From NCBI GenBank assembly GCA_913031395.1, contig CAJWDT010000002.1:43304-107303 (forward strand): 64,000 bases of DNA. The letters are read 5' to 3'. The DNA is from an uncultured Gammaproteobacteria bacterium (GTDB lineage: Bacteria > Pseudomonadota > Gammaproteobacteria > Magnimaribacterales > Magnimaribacteraceae). A program made the position numbers and the translations under genes. Under the pieces are notes generated by a model, which was not told the origin of the DNA, did not search any database, and saw only the letters and a program-made list of their open reading frames with translations. Of the stretch, positions 1 through 8,835 are shown piece after piece (position 1 is the first letter of the stretch; the number at the start of each line of letters is the position of its first letter).

Positions 1-563
1 TCGAAAGAAAAAAGATCATAAATTTCCCTAAATGCTTCGTTTTCAGGGCGAGAAAATTCAAGGACTACTAATTTTCCTCCGGGCTTCAATGCATTAAGAA
101 TTGATTTTAGAGCTTTATCTTTATTTGTAACGTTTCTTAATCCGAAAGCGATTGTTATAAGATCAAAAGTATTATCTTGAAATGGCAAATATTGCGCATC
201 TATTTGTGCTGCATGTATACCTTCTATTCCCTCATTAATAAGACGATCTCTTCCTTCAGAAAGCATGGACTGATTGATATCGCTGAGGATCAAAGTCCCC
301 TTATCAGATACTTTTTCTCTCATCAGTTTGACCATATCCCCAGTACCACCGGCCAGATCAAGCACAACAAAATCTTCTCTAAGACCAGAAGTGTCTATTG
401 TTACTTTTTTCCAAAGTCTGTGAATTCCAAAAGACATCAAGTCATTCATCAGATCATAGTTTTTTGAAACTGTATCAAAGACATTTCCGACTAAATCTGC
501 CTTTTCATTTTCATCCACTTCTTTGAAGCCGAAACTAGTTTTATTTGGGATATCTTTTTTCAT
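1..563 (-). CDS. ubiE: UbiE/MenG C-methyltransferase, 3' end cut by window edge
   Basis: SAM-dependent methyltransferase that C-methylates the demethoxy-quinol ring in ubiquinone (and menaquinone) synthesis at the inner membrane. The visible 187 codons begin with MKKDIPNKTSFGFKEVDENE and include the family signature VFDTVSKNYDLMNDLMSFG, the SAM-binding loop VLDLAGGTGDM and the later GGKLVVLEFSRP segment. This N-terminal two thirds matches the UbiE family closely. The gene runs off the left edge, so its C-terminus is not seen. In many Gammaproteobacteria ubiE is followed by ubiJ and ubiB, which would lie outside the window. A DUF6279-type lipoprotein gene lies 34 bp upstream on the same strand. 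Confidence 0.95.
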   Translation of the reverse strand, partial: MKKDIPNKTSFGFKEVDENEKADLVGNVFDTVSKNYDLMNDLMSFGIHRLWKKVTIDTSGLREDFVVLDLAGGTGDMVKLMREKVSDKGTLILSDINQSMLSEGRDRLINEGIEGIHAAQIDAQYLPFQDNTFDLITIAFGLRNVTNKDKALKSILNALKPGGKLVVLEFSRPENEAFREIYDLFSF

Positions 564-597
564 TAAATTTAATTGAGTATTTTAGCTTAACCAGTCT

Positions 598-1455
598 TTA
601 ATTGACCGATCTCTTAGATAAAATCCTGTTTATAGAATTCAGGTATATATCCATACTTCTTTGAAAGCTCTTAATTTGCTTTGTATCACTACTCGAAATT
701 ACATAAATAATGATATCAATGACGAGTGTTTGGTTAGCATCTGATTTTTCTCTGAAATTTTCATCCCCTATTTCTTCAAAGGATCTGAGAAATAAACTCA
801 TATCTGTTTCGTAAGCGTATGCGTCATTCATGTAAAGAAGTTGTATGAATTTCTCCACCCATTCGTTTTGTAGTAAAGACCATTCTTCTCTTAAGGGGAC
901 ATATCTATTTAACATTAACTTTAAAGTAGCTTCTTGATCATCTCGAAGACTTATTCCAATGCGGTCAAATCCAGAAACATAGTTTTCATAGATTTCATCA
1001 AGATAATTTTCAGAATCTTTTCTTCTTCTCTCTTCTCTTTCTTCTGACAATTTCTGAAAATGGGATTCTATTTCAGAAATTTGTTGATTACTTAAAGATT
1101 TAGAGAACCTAATGATTGGTTTTTCAAAATATTGATTAGTTCTTTGAAAAATATCCTCTCCAGCCTCGTAGGCTGAAGTAATACTTTCTTCAGGAGTCTT
1201 ATAATTTAGGTTTTTTAAATCCTCTAAAAGCATTTTAATCTCAGGCAGCTCAGTTTCAGAGAACCAGTCAAGATAGCTCTTAGTAATTCTGTCTATTTCT
1301 TTATTTTGTTCCTTAGAAAAATTTGCAAATCCTTTAAAATAGTCTGCTAAATAATTATCTAGCCTTTCATAAACCCATGTCCCAGCTATAGAGCATGAGC
1401 CTAAAACAAAGCTTAAGAGAAATGGGCTGCTGGTTTTTAAAATTTTATTAAGCAT
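598..1455 (-). CDS. DUF6279-like outer-membrane or periplasmic lipoprotein
   Basis: A 285-residue predicted lipoprotein of unknown function. The N-terminus has a short hydrophobic stretch ending in the lipobox LGSC, with the lipidated cysteine at residue 21. The mature part is highly charged and helical. The segment after the cysteine (WVYERLDNYLADYF, then a DWFSETELPEI stretch) resembles the DUF6279 lipoproteins of Pseudomonas and relatives, which have a YxxLD...W.....LP pattern. It is divergent from orn, with only 43 bp between start codons, and lies upstream of ubiE on the same strand. The lipoprotein call is firm; the family name rests on pattern memory. Confidence 0.75.
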   Translation of the reverse strand: MLNKILKTSSPFLLSFVLGSCSIAGTWVYERLDNYLADYFKGFANFSKEQNKEIDRITKSYLDWFSETELPEIKMLLEDLKNLNYKTPEESITSAYEAGEDIFQRTNQYFEKPIIRFSKSLSNQQISEIESHFQKLSEEREERRRKDSENYLDEIYENYVSGFDRIGISLRDDQEATLKLMLNRYVPLREEWSLLQNEWVEKFIQLLYMNDAYAYETDMSLFLRSFEEIGDENFREKSDANQTLVIDIIIYVISSSDTKQIKSFQRSMDIYLNSINRILSKRSVN

Positions 1456-1498
1456 TACTAGGGGTTATTGTAATTTGCAGTTAGAATTCTGTCCGCAA

Positions 1499-2047
1499 AT
1501 GTCAGATACAAAAAAATATCCTACTCTAGTTTGGTTAGATTTAGAAATGACCGGACTGGAACCTGATTCAGAGAGAATTATTGAGATAGCTTCTGCAGTG
1601 ACTAGCCATGATCTATCGGAAGTCATAGAAGGACCTAATCTTGTCATTCAGCAACCGCAAGAATTCATAGACAATATGGATGATTGGAACACGAATCAAC
1701 ATGGAAGATCAGGGCTAATAGATAGTTTGAGAGTCACAAATATAACTATTGAAGAGGCCCAAAGGCAGACGCTGGAGTTTTTGTCATTACACACAGAGAA
1801 AGGAAGATCACCCCTTTGCGGAAATACAATATCTCATGACAGACGTTTCTTGAGAAGATATATGCCTGAAGTGGACGCTTATTTTCATTACCGAAACGTT
1901 GATGTAAGCTCTATTAAAGAGCTTATTAAAAGATGGAATCCTGAATTGTTGGATGGTTTTAAAAAAACCGGAAATCATAGAGCTATGGGAGATGTTTTAG
2001 AGTCAATAGAAGAGCTAAAGTTCTATAGAGATAAATTCTTTATTTAG
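1499..2047 (+). CDS. orn: oligoribonuclease (DEDDh 3'-5' exonuclease)
   Basis: Degrades 2-5 nt RNA oligomers, including pGpG, to mononucleotides in the cytoplasm. The DEDDh motifs are clear: WLDLEMTGLEP (Exo I), CGNTISHDRRFL (Exo II) and the C-terminal NHRAMGDVLESIEEL (Exo III, H and D). The family hallmarks YMPEVDAYFHYR and DVSSIKEL are present. I place the start at the ATG at 1499, giving 182 residues as in the E. coli enzyme. An in-frame TTG at 1475 would add eight residues absent from the family. Its last codon overlaps the 3' end of the convergent DUF1820 gene by 4 bp. Confidence 0.96.
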   Translation: MSDTKKYPTLVWLDLEMTGLEPDSERIIEIASAVTSHDLSEVIEGPNLVIQQPQEFIDNMDDWNTNQHGRSGLIDSLRVTNITIEEAQRQTLEFLSLHTEKGRSPLCGNTISHDRRFLRRYMPEVDAYFHYRNVDVSSIKELIKRWNPELLDGFKKTGNHRAMGDVLESIEELKFYRDKFFI

Positions 2048-2379
2048 TCTTTCTTTTTAGTCGGTCCATCGAAAATACTATTAGCTATTGGCATAACTTT
2101 TGATGATTCATTAGAGGTAATTTTTGCGGTACCCCTTTTATCAACTTCATCTATTCTCATTATGCAATTGACCGGAATATAACTTCTTTGTACGCCTTTG
2201 AATTCATTTTTAAGCTTTTCTTCGCTTGGATCTACAACTATTTGTGAATTTTGATCAAATATATATTCTTCAACTTCTATAAATCCATACATGTCACTTT
2301 GATAAATGGCTTCAGCATATATTTCGTAAACTTCACCAAGTTGTACAAATACTACTTTGTAGATTCCTTTTTTTGCCAT
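2044..2379 (-). CDS. DUF1820 family protein
   Basis: A 111-residue soluble protein of unknown function. It has the conserved pattern of DUF1820 proteins of Gammaproteobacteria: IYKVVFVQLGEVYEIYA, SDMYGFIEVEEYIF, VDPSEEKLKNEF and CIMRIDEVDKRGTAKI. The open frame extends 30 codons further upstream, but the ATG at 2379 matches the family start and has AGGA about nine bases upstream. It is divergent from miaB (60 bp between starts), as orn and DUF1820 genes often neighbour tRNA-modification genes in this class. The role is unknown. Confidence 0.85.
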   Translation of the reverse strand: MAKKGIYKVVFVQLGEVYEIYAEAIYQSDMYGFIEVEEYIFDQNSQIVVDPSEEKLKNEFKGVQRSYIPVNCIMRIDEVDKRGTAKITSNESSKVMPIANSIFDGPTKKKD

Positions 2380-2439
2380 TACAATTCCTGCCTTTTTAAA
2401 TTTATAAACTATAGTTCCGAAAAGATATAACATATATAT

Positions 2440-3765
2440 ATGGCCAAGAAGCTTTTTATCAAGACCCACGGTTGTCAGATGAATGAATATGACTCAAGTA
2501 GAATGCAAGATCTACTAGGTGTCAGTCATGGCTTTGAAACAACTGAAAATGAAGAAGAGGCTGACCTAATTCTATTGAATACATGCTCTATTCGTGAAAA
2601 AGCTCAAGAAAAAGTATTCCATCAGCTCGGCAGATGGAAAAAGCTAAAAGAAAAAAACCCCAATCTCAAAATAGGAGTTGGAGGCTGCGTTGCAAGTCAA
2701 GAAGGAGACAACATTATCAAAAGAGCGCCACAAGTTGATATTGTATTTGGTCCTCAAACAATTCATAGGGTTCCCAAGCTTTATGAAAATGTTGCTCAAA
2801 ATAAACTTGATTCTGTTGATATAACTTTCCCTAAAACTGAGAAGTTTGAACATTTACCTGAACAAACCTCTGAAGGGCCGACGGCTTTTGTTTCAATAAT
2901 GGAAGGGTGCAATAAATATTGCTCTTTTTGTGTCGTGCCTCATACACGGGGGCATGAGATTAGTAGGCCAATGGAGGATATCATCAAAGAAATAGAAGGC
3001 TTGGCAGAAAAAGGGGTAAAAGAAATTAATCTGTTAGGTCAAAATGTGAATTCTTATAGAGATTCTAAATTAAAAACTAAAGGCTTGGGATTGTCTAATC
3101 TCATAAGAGCATCTGCAGACATTAAGGGCATAGAAAGAATCCAATTCACAACCTCTCACCCTTTTGAATTTGGCCAAGACCTCATTGATATTTATAAAGA
3201 AGTTCCACAGCTTATTAGTTATGTTCATTTACCAGTTCAAAGTGGCTCTAACGATATCTTAAAAAAGATGAGAAGGAGGCATACTAGAGATGAGTACTTT
3301 GACATTATTGATAACCTCAAAGCAATAAGGGACGGTATAAGCATATCTTCTGATTTTATAGTTGGATTTCCTGGTGAAACTGAGAAAAATTTCTTGGATA
3401 CGTTAGACCTTGTAGATCGAGTGGGTTACGACGAATCTTTTAGTTTTATTTACAGTCCAAGGCCTAATACAACTGCTAAAGATCTTGAAGATGATGTCCC
3501 TCAAGAAGAAAAGAAGGTCAGACTGCAGGCTCTTCAACATAAACTAGAGGGCTCTGCTCTAAGTATTAGCAGGAAAATGGTAGGAGAGACAAGAAAATGC
3601 CTTGTCACAAATGTTTCAAAAAAGAATCCTGGAGAGTATCAAGCCAGAGCCGAAAACAACAAAGTAGTAATTTTTTCGTGCACAGACCCTTCAAAGATTG
3701 GAAAAATTATAGATATAGAGATTGTAGAGGCCAAGAATAAATCCTTAAGAGGTATAGCGATATAA
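2440..3765 (+). CDS. miaB: tRNA-2-methylthio-N6-dimethylallyladenosine synthase MiaB
   Basis: Radical-SAM methylthiotransferase that converts i6A37 to ms2i6A37 in tRNAs reading UNN codons. The three cysteines of the auxiliary cluster in the N-terminal MTTase domain are C12 (KTHGCQMNEYDS), C49 (LLNTCSIREKA) and C83 (GGCVASQEG). The radical-SAM triad is C157, C161 and C164 (CNKYCSFC). The central TIM-barrel motifs DFIVGFPGETE and HLPVQSGSNDILKKMRR are intact, and a C-terminal TRAM domain (about 375-441) follows. The length of 441 residues is normal. It heads the conserved block miaB-ybeZ-ybeY-ybeX-lnt, with 16 bp to the next gene. Confidence 0.97.
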   Translation: MAKKLFIKTHGCQMNEYDSSRMQDLLGVSHGFETTENEEEADLILLNTCSIREKAQEKVFHQLGRWKKLKEKNPNLKIGVGGCVASQEGDNIIKRAPQVDIVFGPQTIHRVPKLYENVAQNKLDSVDITFPKTEKFEHLPEQTSEGPTAFVSIMEGCNKYCSFCVVPHTRGHEISRPMEDIIKEIEGLAEKGVKEINLLGQNVNSYRDSKLKTKGLGLSNLIRASADIKGIERIQFTTSHPFEFGQDLIDIYKEVPQLISYVHLPVQSGSNDILKKMRRRHTRDEYFDIIDNLKAIRDGISISSDFIVGFPGETEKNFLDTLDLVDRVGYDESFSFIYSPRPNTTAKDLEDDVPQEEKKVRLQALQHKLEGSALSISRKMVGETRKCLVTNVSKKNPGEYQARAENNKVVIFSCTDPSKIGKIIDIEIVEAKNKSLRGIAI

Positions 3766-3781
3766 AAATCTAAGCCTTTAA

Positions 3782-4726
3782 ATGAAATTTCAGCTTGATC
3801 CAATAAACCACGAAAAAATTAGTGAGCTGTGCGGGCCTACTAACTCTATTTTGAAACAGATAGAAGTTGAATTAGGAATCAAAATACTTAATAGAGGACC
3901 CAGCTTTAAAATTAATGGCGATGACACCAAAGCCAAAATTGCAAAAGATATCCTTATTAGGATTTATGAGGATCTAGATGAAAATAAAACGATTGGATCT
4001 GAAGAGGTTCACTTATACTTAAGAAAAGGTATGAATGACTTAAATAATATTAAAAAAGAAACTTCCAGCAAGCATGTTATCAAAACGCCTAATCTACTAG
4101 TAACTCCTAATCATGGAAGTCAGGTTGACTACGTTGAAACTATTAATAAAAAAGTCTTAACATTTGGCATAGGTCCTGCTGGAACAGGCAAAACATTTCT
4201 CGCTGTGGCCCTAGCTGTAGAACAGTTTTCAAGAGGAGAAGTTGAGAAAATACTTCTTGTTAGGCCTGCAGTTGAAGCTGGAGAGAAGCTAGGTTTTTTA
4301 CCTGGTGATCTAAGTCAGAAAGTAGATCCTTATCTAAGGCCTCTCTATGATGCTCTTTTTCAGATGATGGGGTATAAGGAAACAGATCAACTTATTGAAA
4401 GGAATATAATTGAAGTCGTGCCTCTGGCCTTTATGAGGGGTAGGACCCTTAACAACTCTTTTATTATTCTTGATGAGAGTCAAAATGCCACTGTTGAACA
4501 GATGAAAATGTTCTTAACTAGATTTGGTTTTGGTTCTAAGGTGGTAGTTACCGGTGATATTACTCAAATCGATTTACCTCGCAATACACCATCAGGTCTA
4601 GTGCATTGTCTAGAGGTCTTGAAATCAGTTGATGACATAGGTTTAGTTGAGTTTGAGACAAAAGATGTTGTAAGGCATGGATTAGTTCAAAAGATTGTTG
4701 AGGCATACGCAAAATTTATAGATTAA
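3782..4726 (+). CDS. ybeZ: PhoH-like ATPase YbeZ
   Basis: PhoH-family P-loop ATPase that works with the RNase YbeY in rRNA maturation and quality control. It has an N-terminal KH-like region, Walker A GPAGTGKT (residues 131-138), the RPAVEAGEKLGFLPGDL signature and Walker B FIILDE (227-232) followed by SQNAT. The 314-residue length is a little shorter than the E. coli protein (346). It sits between miaB and ybeY as in E. coli, and its stop codon directly abuts the GTG start of ybeY, suggesting translational coupling. Confidence 0.95.
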   Translation: MKFQLDPINHEKISELCGPTNSILKQIEVELGIKILNRGPSFKINGDDTKAKIAKDILIRIYEDLDENKTIGSEEVHLYLRKGMNDLNNIKKETSSKHVIKTPNLLVTPNHGSQVDYVETINKKVLTFGIGPAGTGKTFLAVALAVEQFSRGEVEKILLVRPAVEAGEKLGFLPGDLSQKVDPYLRPLYDALFQMMGYKETDQLIERNIIEVVPLAFMRGRTLNNSFIILDESQNATVEQMKMFLTRFGFGSKVVVTGDITQIDLPRNTPSGLVHCLEVLKSVDDIGLVEFETKDVVRHGLVQKIVEAYAKFID

Positions 4727-5194
4727 GTGACTATTCTAGAATCAAATATCTTCATTACAGGAAATCTTGAAGGATTAGATTTTTCAAGAAAAAATATATC
4801 ACTATGGATTCACTCTCTTGTAACGGTTGAAGAATCCATCAATGAATTAATAAGTGGAAAAGAGCTTAATTTATCATTTGTGTCTAGAGCTGAGATACAA
4901 GACTTAAATAGAAGATTTTTAAACAAAGATAAACCCACTAATGTTTTATCCTTCCCCTCCTCTGTCGAAGATTCCAGTCAAAATCTATTAGGAGATATTG
5001 CCATTTGCCCAGATATAATTAAATCTGAGAGTCTAGAGCAAGGAAAACCAGAGTTAGATCACTTAATACATCTCATAATTCATTCAGTATTACATTTAGT
5101 TGGCTATGATCATCAAGATAAGAAATCTGAAATGGATATGGAGGCGATTGAAATCAAAGTCTTAAAAAAATTAGGTATTGCGAACCCGTACTGA
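4727..5194 (+). CDS. ybeY: endoribonuclease YbeY
   Basis: Zinc-dependent single-strand endoribonuclease needed for 16S rRNA 3' end maturation and 70S quality control. The catalytic zinc motif HxxxHxxxxxH is seen as H119, H123 and H129 in HSVLHLVGYDH, preceded by the family sequence TNVLSFP and LLGDIAICPDI. The start is a GTG directly following the ybeZ stop. At 155 residues the length is normal. The preceding ATPase and following ybeX keep the E. coli order. Confidence 0.96.
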   Translation: MTILESNIFITGNLEGLDFSRKNISLWIHSLVTVEESINELISGKELNLSFVSRAEIQDLNRRFLNKDKPTNVLSFPSSVEDSSQNLLGDIAICPDIIKSESLEQGKPELDHLIHLIIHSVLHLVGYDHQDKKSEMDMEAIEIKVLKKLGIANPY

Positions 5195-5235
5195 AACAAT
5201 TTATCATGTGCAAGTGTTTATGAAGTGAGGCGTTA

Positions 5236-6105
5236 ATGAACGACGAGCCCCCAAGTATATCTGCTGAGTCTAGTCGACTTGGCTTTAGGAAAAGAGTAAA
5301 AGACAAAATCAAAGAAATTTATCAAAATTTCTCCTATAAACCCCAAAACAAACAAGAACTCGCTGGATCTATAAGGGATTCTAGTGAAAGAGGAGTGCTT
5401 GAAAAAGGTACTTTGAATATGATTGAGGGAGCCCTCAGGGTTTCAACAGATCAAGTAAGGGACATAATGGTCCCACGCCCACAGGTAGTTTTTGTAGATA
5501 AAAACGAAAAACCTAGCGATTTTCTACCTAGAATAGTGAAATCAAGCCATTCACGGTTTCCTGTAATCAACTCAGAAACGGAAAAAATAGAAGGAATTCT
5601 ATTGGCTAAAGACTTACTGCCCTTTCTATCAACTCATAATCTTAATGATTTTGAGTTATCTAAACTAATTAGACCGGCTATTCTTATACCAGAAAGTAAA
5701 AAACTTAATATTTTACTCGATGAATTAAGAGCTGGAAGAAACCATATGGCTATTGTTTTAGATGAATATGGTGATGTAACTGGAATAGTAACGATTGAAG
5801 ATGTTTTAGAAGAGATTGTTGGTGAGATAGAGGATGAGCACGATAAAGATAGTGGAACTTTGATTAAACAGATCGCAGAGGATGAATTTTTAGTTTCAGC
5901 TCTAACGCCTATCGATATATTCAATGAAAAATTCAATTCATCTTTAAGCGATAAAGATTTTGATACTTTAGGAGGGATAGTTATGCATCATTTTGCTCGC
6001 TTTCCTAAACCTAATGACGCTATCAATATAGACGGTCTGCGGTTCGTGATTAATTCTTTGGAAAGAAGACGTATTAAAAGAATAAAAGTATCCAAAATAA
6101 ATTAA
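5236..6105 (+). CDS. ybeX: CorC/YbeX family CBS-domain protein
   Basis: Cytoplasmic protein of the CorC/HlyC family, linked to magnesium/cobalt efflux and, through its operon, to ribosome function. Two CBS motifs span about residues 65-190, with the landmarks VRDIMVPRPQ, HSRFPVI, EGILLAKDLLPF, MAIVLDEYGDVTGIVTIEDVLEEIVGEI (given here as family landmarks, not contiguous), followed by a C-terminal CorC_HlyC transporter-associated domain with FDTLGG. The 289-residue length equals E. coli YbeX, with no N-terminal membrane domain. The ATG at 5236 has a GAGG Shine-Dalgarno element about six bases upstream. It lies between ybeY and lnt. Confidence 0.94.
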   Translation: MNDEPPSISAESSRLGFRKRVKDKIKEIYQNFSYKPQNKQELAGSIRDSSERGVLEKGTLNMIEGALRVSTDQVRDIMVPRPQVVFVDKNEKPSDFLPRIVKSSHSRFPVINSETEKIEGILLAKDLLPFLSTHNLNDFELSKLIRPAILIPESKKLNILLDELRAGRNHMAIVLDEYGDVTGIVTIEDVLEEIVGEIEDEHDKDSGTLIKQIAEDEFLVSALTPIDIFNEKFNSSLSDKDFDTLGGIVMHHFARFPKPNDAINIDGLRFVINSLERRRIKRIKVSKIN

Positions 6106-6146
6106 ATTAGCTTTCAAAAAAATCTCCTGTCTTTAATATAGTTAGT

Positions 6147-7622
6147 ATGCCGAAGAAGACAATTTTTGCTCTGATCTGCGGACTAATTTTTTCATTAGGG
6201 TTTGCGCCATTTGATCAATGGTTACTTTCAATAATTTCAGTTGTAGTTCTTTTATTTTTAATAGAAAACACTACTAGCAAGGAGTCCTTTCTTATAGGTT
6301 ATCTTTTTGGATTTGGTATGTGGCTTTCTGGTATATCTTGGTTGTATGTGAGTATTCACTTTCATGGAAATATAAGCATTATAGGATCTGCATTATTAAT
6401 TCTAGTCTTTATCTCTATACTTGCTATCTATTCAGGTCTCATCTTCTTTTTAAATAATTATTTAAAAAAAATAACTCCCAAAGCGTTATCAATATTCACT
6501 TTACCTGTAGTTTGGACATCTATCGAATTAATAAGATCTTACCTCTTTACGGGATTTCCCTGGTTAATTTCAGGAACTATGTTGGCAGATACTCTGATAG
6601 ATGGATTGACTCCAATTATAGGAGCACAAGGCAATAGTTTTTTTATAATTTTTATCTCAGTTTTGATTTTTAAAATCATTAATGATTTAAAGTTTAAGTT
6701 GCTACCACTAGGACTTATTGTAGTAACTGTTACATTATTAATATCGGCCTCTGCAACCAAGACAATATCTTGGACAGATCCTATTGATAAAATTAAAGTA
6801 TCTATACATCAGCCTAACTTAAAACTAGAGGATAAATGGAGTCGACTTGGGATTATAAAGTCTCAAGAGATGATGCTTAGTGCAATTGACAAAGCAGAAA
6901 GAGACCAATTAGTAGTATTTCCTGAAACAGCTCTAATATTGCCCGAAAAAGAGAATAAAAACTTTATAGATCTCATAGTTCAGAAAAGTTCAGAAAAAAA
7001 CATAACTTTAGTAACTGGTATTCTTGGAAGAGAAGATAATGATATTAGAAATAGATTGCAGGCCTTTGGATCAGTAAATACTTATTACGATAAAGTTAAA
7101 TTAGTCCCTTTTGGTGAATTTATACCTTTAAAGTCCTTTTTGGGTGGCTTTCTCGACATTATCAACCTAAATTTGACTAATACTCTTCCTGGAGAGGAAA
7201 TAACACCTATAAATATTGGTAATTTAAGGATATCACCTAGTATTTGTTATGAAATAGCCTTTGACGAACTAATAAGAAAAACAGCGAAAAATAGTAATTT
7301 ATTGCTAACAATCAGTAATGATACATGGTTTGGTCGCTCAGCAGGGCCAATACAGCATCTAGAAATAGCTCAAAACAGAGCTTTAGAGCATCAAAAGCCT
7401 TTAGTTAGGTCTACTAATAGTGGAATTTCAGCTTTTATTGGAAAGAAAGGCCAAATTATAGAAAAACAAGAATATTTTGAAGAAAAGCTATTAAATAGAG
7501 AGATTATGTTATTCTCTGGACAGACTTTTTACTCTAACTACGGTAATTCACCTTTAATTATCCTTATACTTTCATTTTTAATTATAGTTTTTGGATATAG
7601 GCTAATATTTAGAAATTTATAA
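6147..7622 (+). CDS. lnt: apolipoprotein N-acyltransferase
   Basis: Integral inner-membrane enzyme that adds the third acyl chain to the N-terminal cysteine of lipoproteins. The first ~200 residues hold six or more hydrophobic segments, including the family stretch GISWLYVSIHFHG and the FTGFPWL signature. The periplasmic nitrilase domain carries the catalytic triad: E260 (VVFPETAL), the lysine of YDKVKLVPFGEF (about 316-318) and C367 (SICYEIAF). A final membrane helix closes the protein at residue 491. It ends the ybeZ-ybeY-ybeX-lnt block, and an L,D-transpeptidase gene follows 15 bp later. Lipoproteins are encoded in this window at 598, 7638 and 58730. Confidence 0.97.
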   Translation: MPKKTIFALICGLIFSLGFAPFDQWLLSIISVVVLLFLIENTTSKESFLIGYLFGFGMWLSGISWLYVSIHFHGNISIIGSALLILVFISILAIYSGLIFFLNNYLKKITPKALSIFTLPVVWTSIELIRSYLFTGFPWLISGTMLADTLIDGLTPIIGAQGNSFFIIFISVLIFKIINDLKFKLLPLGLIVVTVTLLISASATKTISWTDPIDKIKVSIHQPNLKLEDKWSRLGIIKSQEMMLSAIDKAERDQLVVFPETALILPEKENKNFIDLIVQKSSEKNITLVTGILGREDNDIRNRLQAFGSVNTYYDKVKLVPFGEFIPLKSFLGGFLDIINLNLTNTLPGEEITPINIGNLRISPSICYEIAFDELIRKTAKNSNLLLTISNDTWFGRSAGPIQHLEIAQNRALEHQKPLVRSTNSGISAFIGKKGQIIEKQEYFEEKLLNREIMLFSGQTFYSNYGNSPLIILILSFLIIVFGYRLIFRNL

Positions 7623-7637
7623 TAATAAAAAGAACAA

Positions 7638-8264
7638 ATGTCACATAATATAATAACAAAAAATTTTAAAATTTTAACTTTTCTATTTATTTTATCTTCA
7701 TGTTCTTCTTTACAGGATATAAATAAAATGAATAAAAACAGTACTATAGTTGAACTAGAGTCTATAGATAGTAGTTATAAATCTTTAGAGAATTTAATTT
7801 ATGTAGATATTAGCTCTCAGACGTTAAGTTATATAGTAAAAGGTACAGTTTCAAAGAAATATAACATTTCTTCTTCTTACTATGGTACAGGTAGTGTAGC
7901 AAATAGTCTTAAAACACCACTAGGGAAGCATGAAATATATAAAAAAATTGGGAATGAACTACCTATTAACGCAATCCTTAAAGGAAGGGTTTGGAACGGT
8001 GCAATAGCAGATATTATAGAAGGCCCCATAGATACTGATTATGATCATGTAACTTCTAGAATTCTCTGGCTTGACGGGCTTGAGGAAGGAAAAAATAAAG
8101 GTAATGGTGTAGATTCAAGGAATAGATACATTTATATACATGGTACTGCAGAAGAAGGCTTAATTGGAAAGCCTGCTTCCGATGGATGTATAAGGATGTA
8201 TAATAACGAAGTTATTGAGCTTTTTGAGTTAGTCTCAGAAAAAACTCAAGTCTGGATTTACTAA
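7638..8264 (+). CDS. L,D-transpeptidase (YkuD domain) lipoprotein
   Basis: Predicted cell-envelope L,D-transpeptidase that would crosslink peptidoglycan or attach proteins to it. The N-terminus is a lipoprotein signal with lipobox LSSC (cysteine 22), a less common arrangement for this family. The YkuD catalytic motif is complete: IYIHGT with H168, and SDGCIRMYN with the nucleophile C184. The 208-residue protein consists essentially of the signal, a linker and one YkuD domain (about 53-208), with no LysM domain. It is probably co-transcribed with lnt (15 bp gap) and the following glutathione peroxidase gene (11 bp gap). The substrate is not predictable from sequence. Confidence 0.9.
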   Translation: MSHNIITKNFKILTFLFILSSCSSLQDINKMNKNSTIVELESIDSSYKSLENLIYVDISSQTLSYIVKGTVSKKYNISSSYYGTGSVANSLKTPLGKHEIYKKIGNELPINAILKGRVWNGAIADIIEGPIDTDYDHVTSRILWLDGLEEGKNKGNGVDSRNRYIYIHGTAEEGLIGKPASDGCIRMYNNEVIELFELVSEKTQVWIY

Positions 8265-8275
8265 TTAAAATTATT

Positions 8276-8800
8276 ATGAAGAAACTTTTACTATTCCTGT
8301 CTGTGTTTTATGGATCTTATATTTTTGCATGCCCAGAAGTTTTAGACCACGAATTAAGGGTCCTTGATTCATCTGAAACAGTTAACTTATGTAAATACGA
8401 AAATAAAGTAGTTCTTGCTGTCAATGTTGCTAGTAGATGTGGGTTTGTATATCAATACGAAGCATTGCAAGATCTCTATGCTAAATATGAAGAGGACGAA
8501 TTTGTAATATTAGGTTTTCCTTCAAGAGATTTTATGTATCAAGAATATAGCGATGAATCTAAAGTAAAAGAGTTTTGTAGTACTGAATATGGAGTCACTT
8601 TTCCTATGTTCGCAACTACTTCAGTTAAGGGTAATAAAGCTAATTCTTTTTATAAATCTTTAACTGAAATAACGGGAAAGAAACCTGGATGGAATTTTCA
8701 TAAATATCTTATTTCCAGAGGCGGTGAAGTACTGAGCTTTGATACAAAAGTAGAGCCTGATAGTGATAGATTAACTTCAGAAATCTCTAAACTTTTATAA
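8276..8800 (+). CDS. exported glutathione peroxidase-family protein
   Basis: Thiol peroxidase of the GPx family with an N-terminal signal sequence (MKKLLLFLSVFYGSYIFA), so it probably acts in the periplasm, reducing peroxides with an unknown thiol donor. The peroxidatic cysteine is C55 in VNVASRCGFVYQYEALQDLY. The conserved WNFHK near residue 140 supplies the Trp and Asn of the catalytic tetrad. The usual FPCNQFGxQE segment is FPSRDFMYQE here, so the resolving cysteine is replaced by Ser and the tetrad Gln by Asp. It follows the L,D-transpeptidase gene by 11 bp and is convergent with rpiA. Confidence 0.88.
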   Translation: MKKLLLFLSVFYGSYIFACPEVLDHELRVLDSSETVNLCKYENKVVLAVNVASRCGFVYQYEALQDLYAKYEEDEFVILGFPSRDFMYQEYSDESKVKEFCSTEYGVTFPMFATTSVKGNKANSFYKSLTEITGKKPGWNFHKYLISRGGEVLSFDTKVEPDSDRLTSEISKLL

Positions 8801-8818
8801 AAAAAGTAAGCGCTTACT
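8800..8818 (-). terminator. possible weak terminator of rpiA
   Basis: Read on the minus strand just past the rpiA stop, a perfect 14-bp palindrome AGTAAGCGCTTACT (8805-8818) is followed by a run of Ts. It can fold as a 5-bp stem with a GCGC loop, which is short for an intrinsic terminator. No T-run follows on the plus strand, so it would not serve the glutathione peroxidase gene. The structure could equally be an operator-like palindrome. Confidence 0.35.
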
Positions 8819-8835
8819 ATCGTTAAGGTATAATA

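Noticed and set aside
1475-1498. TTG start for orn eight codons upstream
   Set aside because: The extra residues are absent from the family and the ATG at 1499 gives the normal length.
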